A DNA stretch of 64,000 nt from Sphingomonas populi (GTDB lineage Bacteria; Pseudomonadota; Alphaproteobacteria; Sphingomonadales; Sphingomonadaceae), in assembly GCF_004208535.1 (NCBI RefSeq), contig NZ_SGIS01000002.1, positions 1 to 64,000 of the forward strand. The letters run 5' to 3'. The notes below the pieces were generated by a model. It saw only the letters and a list, made by a program, of their open reading frames with translations, searched no databases and was not told where the DNA came from. Numbering within the stretch: position 1 is the stretch's first letter; each line of letters starts with the position of its first letter. Below, one piece after another: positions 8,480-16,458 of the stretch. The position numbers and the translations under genes were made by a program.

Positions 8480-9610
8480 CTATCCCCGCGCCGCGAACCA
8501 CGGTGTCATCCGCCGCAGCGCCTCTTCGATGCGGTCGGTCGAGACCGCGAAGCTGAAGCGCATGAAGCGGTGCCCGTCGATGGGATCGAAGTCGATTCCC
8601 GGCGCGGTGGTGACGCCGGTTTCCATCAGCAGCTTCATGCAGAACGCCATGCTGTCGTCGGTCAGATGGCCGATGTCGGCGTAGATGTAGAACGCCCCGT
8701 CGGGCGGCGCGATGCGGCGCAGGCCGAGCGCGGGCAGGGCATCGAGCAGCAGCGCGCGGTTGGTCGCATAGGTGCGGATATGCCCCTCCAGCTCGTCGCG
8801 GCAGTCGAACGCGATCAGCCCGGCGTGCTGGGCGAGCGAGGGCGGCGTCAGGAACAGATTGCCCATTCGCGCGCGCGCCGCGTCGATCAGCGCGGGCGGC
8901 ACCACCAGCCAGCCGAGCCGCCAGCCCGCCATGCTGAAATATTTGGAGAAACTGTTGACGATCAGCGCGTCCGGCTCGTCCTGCAACACCGATCGCGCCG
9001 CCGCGCCGTAGCTGAGGCCGTGATAGATTTCGTCCGAGATGATGCGGATGCCGCGCCGACGGCACACCGCCACGATCGCGGCGAGTTCGTCGGGCGCGAT
9101 GATCGTGCCGGTCGGGTTGGCGGGGCTGGCGAGGATCAGCCCCTGCGGCGCGGGATCGAGCGCTTCGATCGCGGCGGCGGTGATCTGAAAGCGTTCGGCC
9201 TCGCCGCAGCCGATCTCGACGGGGTCGAGGAACAGCGCCTTGACCGTATTGCGGTACGAGACATACCCCGGACGGGCGAATGCCACCCGGTCGCCCGGCG
9301 CGAACAGGCAGGAGAGCGCGAGCACGAAAGCGGGCGAGGCGCCGCAGGTGAGGATCACCTGTTCGGGATCGACCGGCACGCCGTAGCTGTCGGCATAATG
9401 CCGCGCGATTCGGGCTTTGAGCGGGCTGCTCTCCCAATAGCCCATGCCATCGCTATCGAGGATGCGGTGTGCCTCGGCGATCGCCGCCGCCGGCGCGCCG
9501 GTCGAGGGCTGGCCGAACTCCATGTGGATCACCGAGCGGCCCTCGGCGGCGAGCTGGTGCGCGGCGCGGCTGATGGCGATGGCGTGGAACGGGTCGATCG
9601 TTGCGGTCAT
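8480..9610 (-). CDS. PLP-dependent aminotransferase, class I/II
   Basis: A 376-residue fold-type I aminotransferase. The Schiff-base lysine is K223 in NSFSKYFSMAGWRLGW. Other conserved parts are the ASPANPTGT segment (161-169), D193 in SDEIYHG, and the C-terminal RFSFA motif whose arginine binds the substrate carboxylate. It resembles general aspartate/aromatic aminotransferases annotated only by family, so the amino donor and acceptor are not determined. Confidence 0.88.
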   Translation of the reverse strand: MTATIDPFHAIAISRAAHQLAAEGRSVIHMEFGQPSTGAPAAAIAEAHRILDSDGMGYWESSPLKARIARHYADSYGVPVDPEQVILTCGASPAFVLALSCLFAPGDRVAFARPGYVSYRNTVKALFLDPVEIGCGEAERFQITAAAIEALDPAPQGLILASPANPTGTIIAPDELAAIVAVCRRRGIRIISDEIYHGLSYGAAARSVLQDEPDALIVNSFSKYFSMAGWRLGWLVVPPALIDAARARMGNLFLTPPSLAQHAGLIAFDCRDELEGHIRTYATNRALLLDALPALGLRRIAPPDGAFYIYADIGHLTDDSMAFCMKLLMETGVTTAPGIDFDPIDGHRFMRFSFAVSTDRIEEALRRMTPWFAARG

Positions 9611-9647
9611 GCCGCCTGCTTAACGCGCGCCGTCGCCGACACAAACC

Positions 9648-10736
9648 CTAGTCGGACAGGTCTTCCAGCATCTTGATAGCGTGGATCGGGCATTGGTTGA
9701 CGCGCGCGCGGAAGTCGGCCGAATAGTCATACACCTCGCGGCGCACGCGGTTTATCGCGCCGAGCGGCTGGTGCGCGGCGAGGCCGTGCCACGGGCTGTA
9801 GGAGAGCAGATCTTCTTCGGACTGGCTGACGCCGTTGCGCCACGATGTCTGCGGCGCGGCGGCGAAGGTGGCGACGGTGACGAATGGGCTTGCGGCTTCG
9901 TCCCAGCGCACGGTCGGGTCTTCGACCGGCATCGTCTCCAGATCGGCGCACAATTGCACGCGCACTTCCCAGGTGCCGCACTGCTCGATCATCACGTCGG
10001 CGATGTCCTCGCGCAGCGCGTCGGGGCGGTTGTGGACGTTGACGATCTCGCCGGTCCGCTCGGTGAGACTGGGCGAGACCGGCGCGAGCGAAAATTTCGC
10101 GATATAGGCGCCGTAGCGATAGGCAGTCTGCGAATAATAGGTCTCGCCAAGCGGATGCACCTCGGGCGCGCCACCGAGTTGTGTGATGAGGGCCGACTTG
10201 CCGCCAAGCGCCTCCAGCGCGCCCTCGACGACACGCAACGTTGCCGACAGCGCGACCTTGGCGCCTTCGGCACGGTCGGTCGTCGCGGCGAGCAGTTTGA
10301 GGTTCTTGGCGAAGGCGGCGGGGCTGCGCGCGCCGAACACGGGGCCGTTGACCATCAGGAAATCCTGCTCGCCGCCATGTTCGCCCTGGAGCCGCTCGCC
10401 TGGAACGCCGAGCACCTTGAGCGCCGCGCCGCGCGGCGAACTCACCGCATCGTCGAGGATGTCGCCGGGCGACGTCGACAGGCGGAGCACCGCTTCGTAG
10501 CTACCCGGTTGCGCGAACAACCCTTGCGCGAGTTCGGGCGGGAGGCCGGGCAGGACCGAGACCTCGCCCTTGATGATGCCGTGCCCCTTGGCATGCACGC
10601 CGCGCACGGCATGGCCGTAATCCTGCGAGGTCGTCTCAAGGATGTGCCTGAAGCTCGCCTTGAGCGAGGCGACCGCGTCGGCTTCGTCCGGGGAGAGTGT
10701 CTCGACCGACGGATCGAAGGGGACGAATGTGGTCAC
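9648..10736 (-). CDS. Catalase family protein
   Basis: A 362-residue catalase-fold protein, shorter than monofunctional catalases (about 480 or more). The distal heme side is recognisable in the RGVHAKGHG motif, with the conserved R and H, and the ending VNQCPIHAIKMLED resembles other short catalase-like proteins. It may destroy peroxides or act like the allene-oxide-synthase branch of the fold. I chose the GTG at 10736 because GCAGGAG lies upstream at good spacing. A candidate EcfG promoter is found 5' of it. It lies next to an amine oxidase that would release hydrogen peroxide. Confidence 0.75.
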   Translation of the reverse strand: MTTFVPFDPSVETLSPDEADAVASLKASFRHILETTSQDYGHAVRGVHAKGHGIIKGEVSVLPGLPPELAQGLFAQPGSYEAVLRLSTSPGDILDDAVSSPRGAALKVLGVPGERLQGEHGGEQDFLMVNGPVFGARSPAAFAKNLKLLAATTDRAEGAKVALSATLRVVEGALEALGGKSALITQLGGAPEVHPLGETYYSQTAYRYGAYIAKFSLAPVSPSLTERTGEIVNVHNRPDALREDIADVMIEQCGTWEVRVQLCADLETMPVEDPTVRWDEAASPFVTVATFAAAPQTSWRNGVSQSEEDLLSYSPWHGLAAHQPLGAINRVRREVYDYSADFRARVNQCPIHAIKMLEDLSD

Positions 10737-10763
10737 GGCGCGCTCCTGCAAGGCATCACCGTC

Positions 10764-10788
10764 AACTGCCGCAACGCCTGCCAGTTCC
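10764..10788 (-). promoter_or_regulatory. Possible EcfG-type promoter of the catalase-like gene
   Basis: On the minus strand GGAAC, a 16-base spacer and AGTT can be read, three of four bases matching the usual cGTT -10 element. Position about 30 bases upstream of the start codon is suitable. Weak by itself; listed because two better matches occur in the same window. Confidence 0.35.
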
Positions 10789-10815
10789 GGGGCATGGGAC
10801 AAAGGTTGATGCGGA

Positions 10816-12042
10816 TCAGATATTTCGCCGCGCCAGCACCTCCTGCGCCGCGCGGATGCCGCTTTCCCATGCGCCATGCGCAGTCGAGAAATCGGTGGCG
10901 TGCGTCGCTTCGCCAGCGAAGACAATGCGATCGCCGATCGGCCGTGCCAGTGTCGCGCGGGCGTGCGCCTGGCCGGGCAGGGCATGGCTGTACGACCCGT
11001 TGACCCATGCCGTTCGGCACCATGCGGAAGCGGCGATCGGCCGGAGGTGGCGGCGCACATCGCTTCCCAACAAGGCCGCGAGTTCGTCAGACGCGATTCG
11101 GAACGCCTCGGCGATGCCGCCGCGTTCGAGCAGGTCTGCGCCGGGGCCGCCGAAGAAGGCTTCGATCACCGGCTGGCCGAGCGGGCGGATATAATAGCTG
11201 CCGGTGTTGGGATCGCGCGGGTTGCCGATCAGGTGGGTCTCGGCTTCGAAATCGTGATCGCCGACCAGTTCGAAGAACAGCTTGTCGGCCAGCCCGAGGG
11301 GCAATTGCGTCGCGGCATGGAGATGATCGGTCGCGGCGGCATCGAACGCGATCGTACCGCTGGCGAGCACGTTGGTGGAGGCGGTGACGATCGCCGCGCC
11401 CGCCGTCACCGTGCCGCGATCGGTGTCGATCCGCACGCCACGCGGCCCGAGCGCGACGCGCCGCACCGGCGTCGCCAGCCGCAGATCGACCTGCGGCAAG
11501 CGCGCGGCGAGCAGCGCGCCATAGCCCTCGCGTACCCGCCAGTTGGCTTCGCTCGCGGCATCGTCATAGGCGAGAAAGTCGGTGATCGAGAGCCGGTCGA
11601 GATCGGCGCCGTTCATGTATCCGCTCAGCGCGCGGCAGAAGGGGTTCCATTCCGCGCCCGGCTCCAGCGCATCCGAAGCGCGGTCGCTCGCTGGCGGGGC
11701 GTGGTGGAACCGTTCGTCCAGCGCGGCCCAGGCATCGCCTGCGGCGGCTTGCTCCTCGGCGTTGAAGCCGAGACTGCGCCATTGCTGTTGCCATGCCGAC
11801 GGGCCGCGATCGATCGTGAAGTTCGCGGCTTCGCCCTCGGCGACGAGCGGGTTGCGTTCCGCCGAATGCAGCCAGCCGCAGCCGAGATCGAGCGACATCC
11901 CCGCTACGCCGACAGTCCAGCCGCGCCCGCCGACGCGGTCGCTCGCTTCGAGGACCAGCACCGACTGACCCGCCGCGACCAGCGCACGCGCCGCCGCGAT
12001 GCCAGCCGCGCCGGCGCCGATGATCGCGACGTCATGATCCAT
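10816..12042 (-). CDS. Flavin-dependent amine oxidase (FAD monoamine oxidase family)
   Basis: A 408-residue flavoprotein. The N-terminus has the FAD dinucleotide fold (AIIGAGAAGIAAARAL, about 5-20), then EASDRVGGRGW, the GG-doublet after the Rossmann fold. The C-terminal FAD motif FAGEATHATDFSTAHGAWES confirms the amine oxidase / polyamine oxidase superfamily. It would oxidise a primary or secondary amine with oxygen to give an imine and peroxide. No signal peptide is evident. The neighbouring catalase-like gene on the same strand could remove the peroxide. Confidence 0.85.
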   Translation of the reverse strand: MDHDVAIIGAGAAGIAAARALVAAGQSVLVLEASDRVGGRGWTVGVAGMSLDLGCGWLHSAERNPLVAEGEAANFTIDRGPSAWQQQWRSLGFNAEEQAAAGDAWAALDERFHHAPPASDRASDALEPGAEWNPFCRALSGYMNGADLDRLSITDFLAYDDAASEANWRVREGYGALLAARLPQVDLRLATPVRRVALGPRGVRIDTDRGTVTAGAAIVTASTNVLASGTIAFDAAATDHLHAATQLPLGLADKLFFELVGDHDFEAETHLIGNPRDPNTGSYYIRPLGQPVIEAFFGGPGADLLERGGIAEAFRIASDELAALLGSDVRRHLRPIAASAWCRTAWVNGSYSHALPGQAHARATLARPIGDRIVFAGEATHATDFSTAHGAWESGIRAAQEVLARRNI

Positions 12043-12096
12043 GCTGATGCTCCGCTTCGCAGGGCCGGGTATGGGGCCGGCTATATCGATCGCGCG

Positions 12097-12122
12097 GGAA
12101 CGCTTGGCAATCGCCGGACGTA
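12097..12122 (+). promoter_or_regulatory. Possible EcfG-type promoter of the DUF2934 gene
   Basis: GGAAC at 12097-12101, 17 bases, then CGTA at 12119-12122. This is one base away from the alphaproteobacterial general stress promoter GGAAC-N16/17-CGTT. It lies about 100 bases upstream of a small DUF2934 gene, a family often found in stress regulons. Confidence 0.4.
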
Positions 12123-12219
12123 CCGCGAAAAAATTCTGGATATGTCGGCGAAACGCGCATCTTTATGCGCCGCCGCGCATTGCAGTGAGCGAACCGTCAA
12201 CACCATCAGGGGGACATTC

Positions 12220-12510
12220 ATGGAACAGGATCGGATCTCGCAAGTCCGCCAGCGCGCGCATGCGATCTGGATCGAGCAAGGCCAGCCCGAGGGCGCCGCC
12301 GACCAGCATTGGGCACAGGCCGAAGCCGAGTTCGACACCGCTGAGGCCTCCGCGACGATCACGCCCGCGAGCGCGGACGTTGCCGCGCCTGAAGCCCCTG
12401 CCGAACCCGCGCCGGAAACGGTGGCGACGCCGGAACCCCCCGTCGCGGCAGCGCCGGCGGCCAAGAAGCCGGTGAAGCGCAGGGTGAAGCCGCTAACGCC
12501 GATCCGCTGA
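12220..12510 (+). CDS. DUF2934 domain-containing small protein
   Basis: A 96-residue protein. The first 40 residues (ISQVRQRAHAIWIEQGQPEG...HWAQAEAEF) carry the DUF2934 signature, a short helix-loop-helix with R-A-H-x-I-W and an H-W pair. The rest is an Ala/Pro-rich low-complexity tail ending in a basic patch (KKPVKRRVK). Function unknown. The ATG is preceded by AGGGGG. It lies just upstream of the glgX-treZ-treY operon in the same direction but separated from it by 64 bases. Confidence 0.75.
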   Translation: MEQDRISQVRQRAHAIWIEQGQPEGAADQHWAQAEAEFDTAEASATITPASADVAAPEAPAEPAPETVATPEPPVAAAPAAKKPVKRRVKPLTPIR

Positions 12511-12574
12511 GGTCCGCCCGCGTGTGCGGGCATCCAGCCGTCCCACGCCATCCCGTTGACTGAGGGAGACTATC

Positions 12575-14680
12575 TTGCGTCCAACTGCCGACCGCCTCGA
12601 TGGCGGTTCTCCGTATCCGCTTGGCGCGACCTTCGATGGTCTGGGCGTTAATTTCGCGATCTTCTCCGCCCACGCCGAAAAGATCGAACTGTGCCTGTTC
12701 GAACCGAGCGGCAAACGCGAGATCGCGCGCTACACGCTCCCCGAATGGACCGACGAGGTTTGGCACGGCTATTTGCCCGATGCGCGGCCGGGCTTGCTGT
12801 ACGGCTACCGCGCCTATGGCCGCTATGCCCCCGAGGAGGGGCATCGCTTCAACCCCAACAAGCTGCTGCTCGATCCCTATGCGCGCCGGCTGTCGGGCGC
12901 GATCAAGTGGAGCGACGTGCTGCATGGCTATCCGGTGCGCGGCCGGCGCGCCGATCTCGGCTTCGACAAGCGCGATAGCGCGCCGGCGATGCCTAAGGCG
13001 ATCGTCACCAACGACGCGTTCGACTGGTCGCGCGATGTGCGGCCCAATACGCCCTGGTCCGAGACGGTGATCTACGAAGCGCACGCCAAGGGGCTGACCA
13101 AGCTGCTCGATCTCGTGCCGCCGCGCGAGCGTGGCACCTTCGCCGCGCTGTCGCATCCGCATGTGATCGACCACCTCAAGCGGCTCGGCGTCACCGCGCT
13201 CGAACTGATGCCGATCCACGCCTTCACGCAGGATCGCTTCCTGCAGGAGCGGGGTTTGCGCAATTACTGGGGCTATAACAGCCTGAGCTTCTTCGCGCCC
13301 GAACCCGGCTATTTCTCCAGCGATTCGCATGACGAGCTTCGGCTGGCGGTGCGGCGGCTGCACGCGGCCGGGATCGAGGTGATCCTCGACGTCGTCTACA
13401 ACCATAGTTGCGAGGGCAGCGAACTCGGCCCGACCCTGTCGTGGCGCGGCCTCGACAATGCGACCTATTACCGGCTGGTGCCCGATCAGCCGCGCTATTG
13501 CATCAACGACACCGGCACCGGCAACACCTTCAAGCTCGATCATGCGCGCGTCATTCAGATGGTCGCGGATTCGCTGCGCTATTGGGCGACCTCGTTCGGG
13601 ATCGACGGCTTCCGCTTCGATCTCGGGCTGACGCTCGGGCGGACGGACACCGGCTTCGATCCCAACGCCGGCTTCTTCGATGTGCTGCGGCAAGACCCGA
13701 TCCTCGGCCAGTTGAAGCTCATCACCGAGCCGTGGGACGTCGGCATGGGCGGCTATCAGCTCGGCAATTTCGGGCCGGGCTTCGCCGAGTGGAACGACAA
13801 ATATCGCGATACGGTGCGCGGCTATTGGCGCGGCGATCCCGGCAAGCGGGGCGATCTCGCCGCGCGGCTGTCCGGGTCGGGCGATCTGTTCGATCGGCGC
13901 GCGCGGCGGCCGTGGGCGAGCGTCAACTTCGTCACCAGCCATGACGGCTTCACGCTCGCCGATCTCGTCTCCTATGAGGAGCGCCACAACGAGGCCAATG
14001 GCGAGAACAACAACGACGGCCATGACAACAACATCTCGCGCAACTGGGGCGCCGAGGGGCCGACCGACGACGACGCCATTCTCAAGACGCGCGGCACGGT
14101 GCAGCGTTCGATGCTGGTGACGCTGTTCGCCGCGCTCGGCACGCCGATGCTGGTGGCGGGCGACGAGTTCGGACGCACGCAGGGCGGCAACAACAACGCC
14201 TATTGCCAGGACAATGAGATAAGCTGGCTCGACTGGAATCAGGCCGACAGCCCCGAAGCCCAATCACTCTATGCCTTCACGTCGCGGCTGATCGCGCTGC
14301 GCAAGAAGCATCAGGTGCTGCGCTCGGCCAACTTCCTGTATGGCGAGAACTCGCCCGGTTACGGCATCAACGACATCGAATGGTGGGACGAGCGCGGCAA
14401 TACGCTCTCGCCCGAGGATTGGGACAATCCCGAAGGCCGCGCGCTGGCGATGCGGCGTGCGGTCGCGCTCGACGATGGGCGGATCGAGGCGATCACGATG
14501 TTGATGAATGCGAGCGACGACGCGATCACTTTCCAGTTGCCCGCGCCCTTTTCGGATCGCGAGGTGCTGATCGATAGCGCGCAGCCCGATCTCGAACCGA
14601 TCGCGATCGGCGATACCTATGCGGTGCAGCCGCATGCCGCCGTGCTGATCCGCTGGCTGGCGGACAAGGAAGACGCATGA
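12575..14680 (+). CDS. glgX: Glycogen debranching enzyme
   Basis: A 701-residue GH13 isoamylase-type enzyme with an N-terminal CBM48-like domain (SPYPLGATFDGLGVNFAIFS). The nucleophile is D349 in GFRFDLG and the acid/base is E385 in ITEPWDVG; SHDGFTLADLVSYEERHN and the long asparagine-rich NGENNNDGHDNN loop are typical of GlgX. It removes alpha-1,6 branches from phosphorylase-limited glycogen and yields linear maltodextrins, the substrate of TreY. Translation starts at TTG 12575 after a GAGGGAGA site. The stop overlaps treZ by four bases. Confidence 0.95.
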   Translation: MRPTADRLDGGSPYPLGATFDGLGVNFAIFSAHAEKIELCLFEPSGKREIARYTLPEWTDEVWHGYLPDARPGLLYGYRAYGRYAPEEGHRFNPNKLLLDPYARRLSGAIKWSDVLHGYPVRGRRADLGFDKRDSAPAMPKAIVTNDAFDWSRDVRPNTPWSETVIYEAHAKGLTKLLDLVPPRERGTFAALSHPHVIDHLKRLGVTALELMPIHAFTQDRFLQERGLRNYWGYNSLSFFAPEPGYFSSDSHDELRLAVRRLHAAGIEVILDVVYNHSCEGSELGPTLSWRGLDNATYYRLVPDQPRYCINDTGTGNTFKLDHARVIQMVADSLRYWATSFGIDGFRFDLGLTLGRTDTGFDPNAGFFDVLRQDPILGQLKLITEPWDVGMGGYQLGNFGPGFAEWNDKYRDTVRGYWRGDPGKRGDLAARLSGSGDLFDRRARRPWASVNFVTSHDGFTLADLVSYEERHNEANGENNNDGHDNNISRNWGAEGPTDDDAILKTRGTVQRSMLVTLFAALGTPMLVAGDEFGRTQGGNNNAYCQDNEISWLDWNQADSPEAQSLYAFTSRLIALRKKHQVLRSANFLYGENSPGYGINDIEWWDERGNTLSPEDWDNPEGRALAMRRAVALDDGRIEAITMLMNASDDAITFQLPAPFSDREVLIDSAQPDLEPIAIGDTYAVQPHAAVLIRWLADKEDA

Positions 14681-16458
14681 GCCTGTGGGGACCGCGCGTT
14701 TCGGCGGATGGCGCCACGCTGTTCCGGCTATGGGCGCCCGACCGGGACGCGGTGACGCTGGAGATCGACGGCGCCGCGCCGGTGGCGATGCGCGCGCGCG
14801 ACGGCGGCTGGTTCGAGGCCGATGCGACCGCGCCGGCGGGCACGCGCTATCGCTTCCGGCTCGACGCCGATCTGGCGGTGCCCGATCCCGCGTCGCGATT
14901 GCAGTCGGGCGGCGTGCATGGCTGGAGCGTCGTCGTGCCAACCCCGTTCGTGCCGAGTGCAGTCGAGGCACAGAGCGATGCGTCATCTATCAGTCCCTCG
15001 ACTTCGCTCGGGACGAACGGTGTGGGGGCGGGGCCGTGGCAGGGTCGTCCGTGGGAAGAGGCGGTCATCCAGGAAGTCCATGTCGGTGTGCTTGGCGGCT
15101 ATGCCGGTGTCGCCGAAGCGCTGCCGGCGCTGGCCGAGCTTGGCATCACCGCGATCGAACTGATGCCGGTCGCCGCGTTCGCCGGCTCGCGCAACTGGGG
15201 CTATGATGGCGTGCTGCCGTTCGCGCCCGCCGAAGCGTATGGCTCGCCGCACGATTTGCGCGCGCTGGTCGATCGCGCGCACGAACATGGGCTGATGATC
15301 CTGCTCGACGTGGTCTACAACCATTTCGGGCCGGACGGGAATTACCTCGGCGCGTATGCCGGCGATTTCTTCCATGCCGATCGCGATACGCCCTGGGGTG
15401 GCGCGGTGGCGGTCGACCGGCCCGAGGTCGCGGCTTATTTTGTCGAAAACGCGCTGATGTGGATCGCGGACTACGGCTTCGACGGGCTGCGTTTCGATGC
15501 CGTCCACGCGATCGGCAACACGGCGTTTCTCGACCGGATGGCGGCGGAGATCCGCGCGCACGTCGCCCCCGAGCGGCATGTCCATCTAGTCCTTGAAAAT
15601 GAGTCCAACGATGCGGCGCGGCTTGGCGACGATGGCTTCGACGCGCAGTGGAACGATGATTTTCACAACGTCCTTCACGTCCTGCTGACTGGCGAGCGCG
15701 AGGGCTATTATGCCGATTTTGCGGAAGGCACGACGGAGAAGCTCGCGCGCTGTCTCGGCGAAGGCTTCATCTATCAGGGCGAGGGGATGCCGCATCAGGA
15801 TGGTCGCCCGCGTGGCACGCCGAGCGCGCATCTGCCACCGACCGCGTTCGTCGCGTTCCTGCAGAACCACGACCAGATCGGCAACCGTGCGCTCGGCGAG
15901 CGGCTGACCACGCTCGTCGCGCCCGAGCGGCTGGCGGCGGCGACAGCGCTGCTGCTGCTCTGCCCGCAAATCCCGTTGCTGTTCATGGGCGACGAGGCGG
16001 GATCGCAGACGCCATTCTACTTTTTCACCGATTTCGACGACGCGCTTGCCGATATCGTGCGCGACGGCCGGCGCAGGGAGTTCGCGCATTTCGAGGCGTT
16101 CTCCTCCGAATCGGCGCGGGAGACGATTCCCGATCCCAACGCCCACGAGACCTTCGCAGCCTCGCGCCCGATCCCGCACGATGAGGCGGTCCGTTGGCGC
16201 GAGCTCTACCGTGAGCTGCTCGCGCTGCGGCATACAGCGATCGTACCCCGTTTGCGTGGCGCCACCGCTGACGGCGCCGAGGTACTGGGCGAGGGCGCGG
16301 TTCAGGCGGTGTGGACACTCGGCGACGGTGCGGTGCTGACGCTTGCGATCAACCTCGGCACCGAGCCGGTCTCTGTGCGGAGCGATACACCGCTCTATGC
16401 GATCGGCACGCCCGGCGCGCCGGCGAGCTTCGCCGCCTGGATCAAGGACGCCGCATGA
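14677..16458 (+). CDS. treZ: Malto-oligosyltrehalose trehalohydrolase
   Basis: A 593-residue GH13 enzyme that cuts trehalose from the end of maltooligosyl-trehalose. The order is normal: an N-terminal E-set domain (about 1-90) and a catalytic barrel with nucleophile D274 (LRFDAVHAI) and acid/base E307 (VLENES). Between them, residues about 90-115 are encoded by a short inverted repeat inserted in frame (see the separate entry), which adds a Ser/Pro/Thr-rich linker. The frame stays open, so the enzyme is probably active. It overlaps glgX and treY by four bases on either side. Confidence 0.93.
   Translation: MSLWGPRVSADGATLFRLWAPDRDAVTLEIDGAAPVAMRARDGGWFEADATAPAGTRYRFRLDADLAVPDPASRLQSGGVHGWSVVVPTPFVPSAVEAQSDASSISPSTSLGTNGVGAGPWQGRPWEEAVIQEVHVGVLGGYAGVAEALPALAELGITAIELMPVAAFAGSRNWGYDGVLPFAPAEAYGSPHDLRALVDRAHEHGLMILLDVVYNHFGPDGNYLGAYAGDFFHADRDTPWGGAVAVDRPEVAAYFVENALMWIADYGFDGLRFDAVHAIGNTAFLDRMAAEIRAHVAPERHVHLVLENESNDAARLGDDGFDAQWNDDFHNVLHVLLTGEREGYYADFAEGTTEKLARCLGEGFIYQGEGMPHQDGRPRGTPSAHLPPTAFVAFLQNHDQIGNRALGERLTTLVAPERLAAATALLLLCPQIPLLFMGDEAGSQTPFYFFTDFDDALADIVRDGRRREFAHFEAFSSESARETIPDPNAHETFAASRPIPHDEAVRWRELYRELLALRHTAIVPRLRGATADGAEVLGEGAVQAVWTLGDGAVLTLAINLGTEPVSVRSDTPLYAIGTPGAPASFAAWIKDAA
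14944..15020. repeat. Short inverted-repeat element inserted in frame in treZ
   Basis: Two arms of about 26 bases (14944-14969 and 14995-15020) are inverted copies with three mismatches: ccgttcgtgccgagtgcagt on the left, and the complement of ccctcgacttcgctcgggac on the right. A 25-base middle lies between. The translated product reads PFVPSAVEAQ and STSLGTNG, a peptide pattern left by a common intergenic repeat in sphingomonads and related bacteria. It sits at the linker between two domains. Confidence 0.75.

Noticed and set aside
12359..14263. Open frame of 634 codons antisense to glgX
   Set aside because: Overlaps the catalytic part of glgX and lacks protein-like features.
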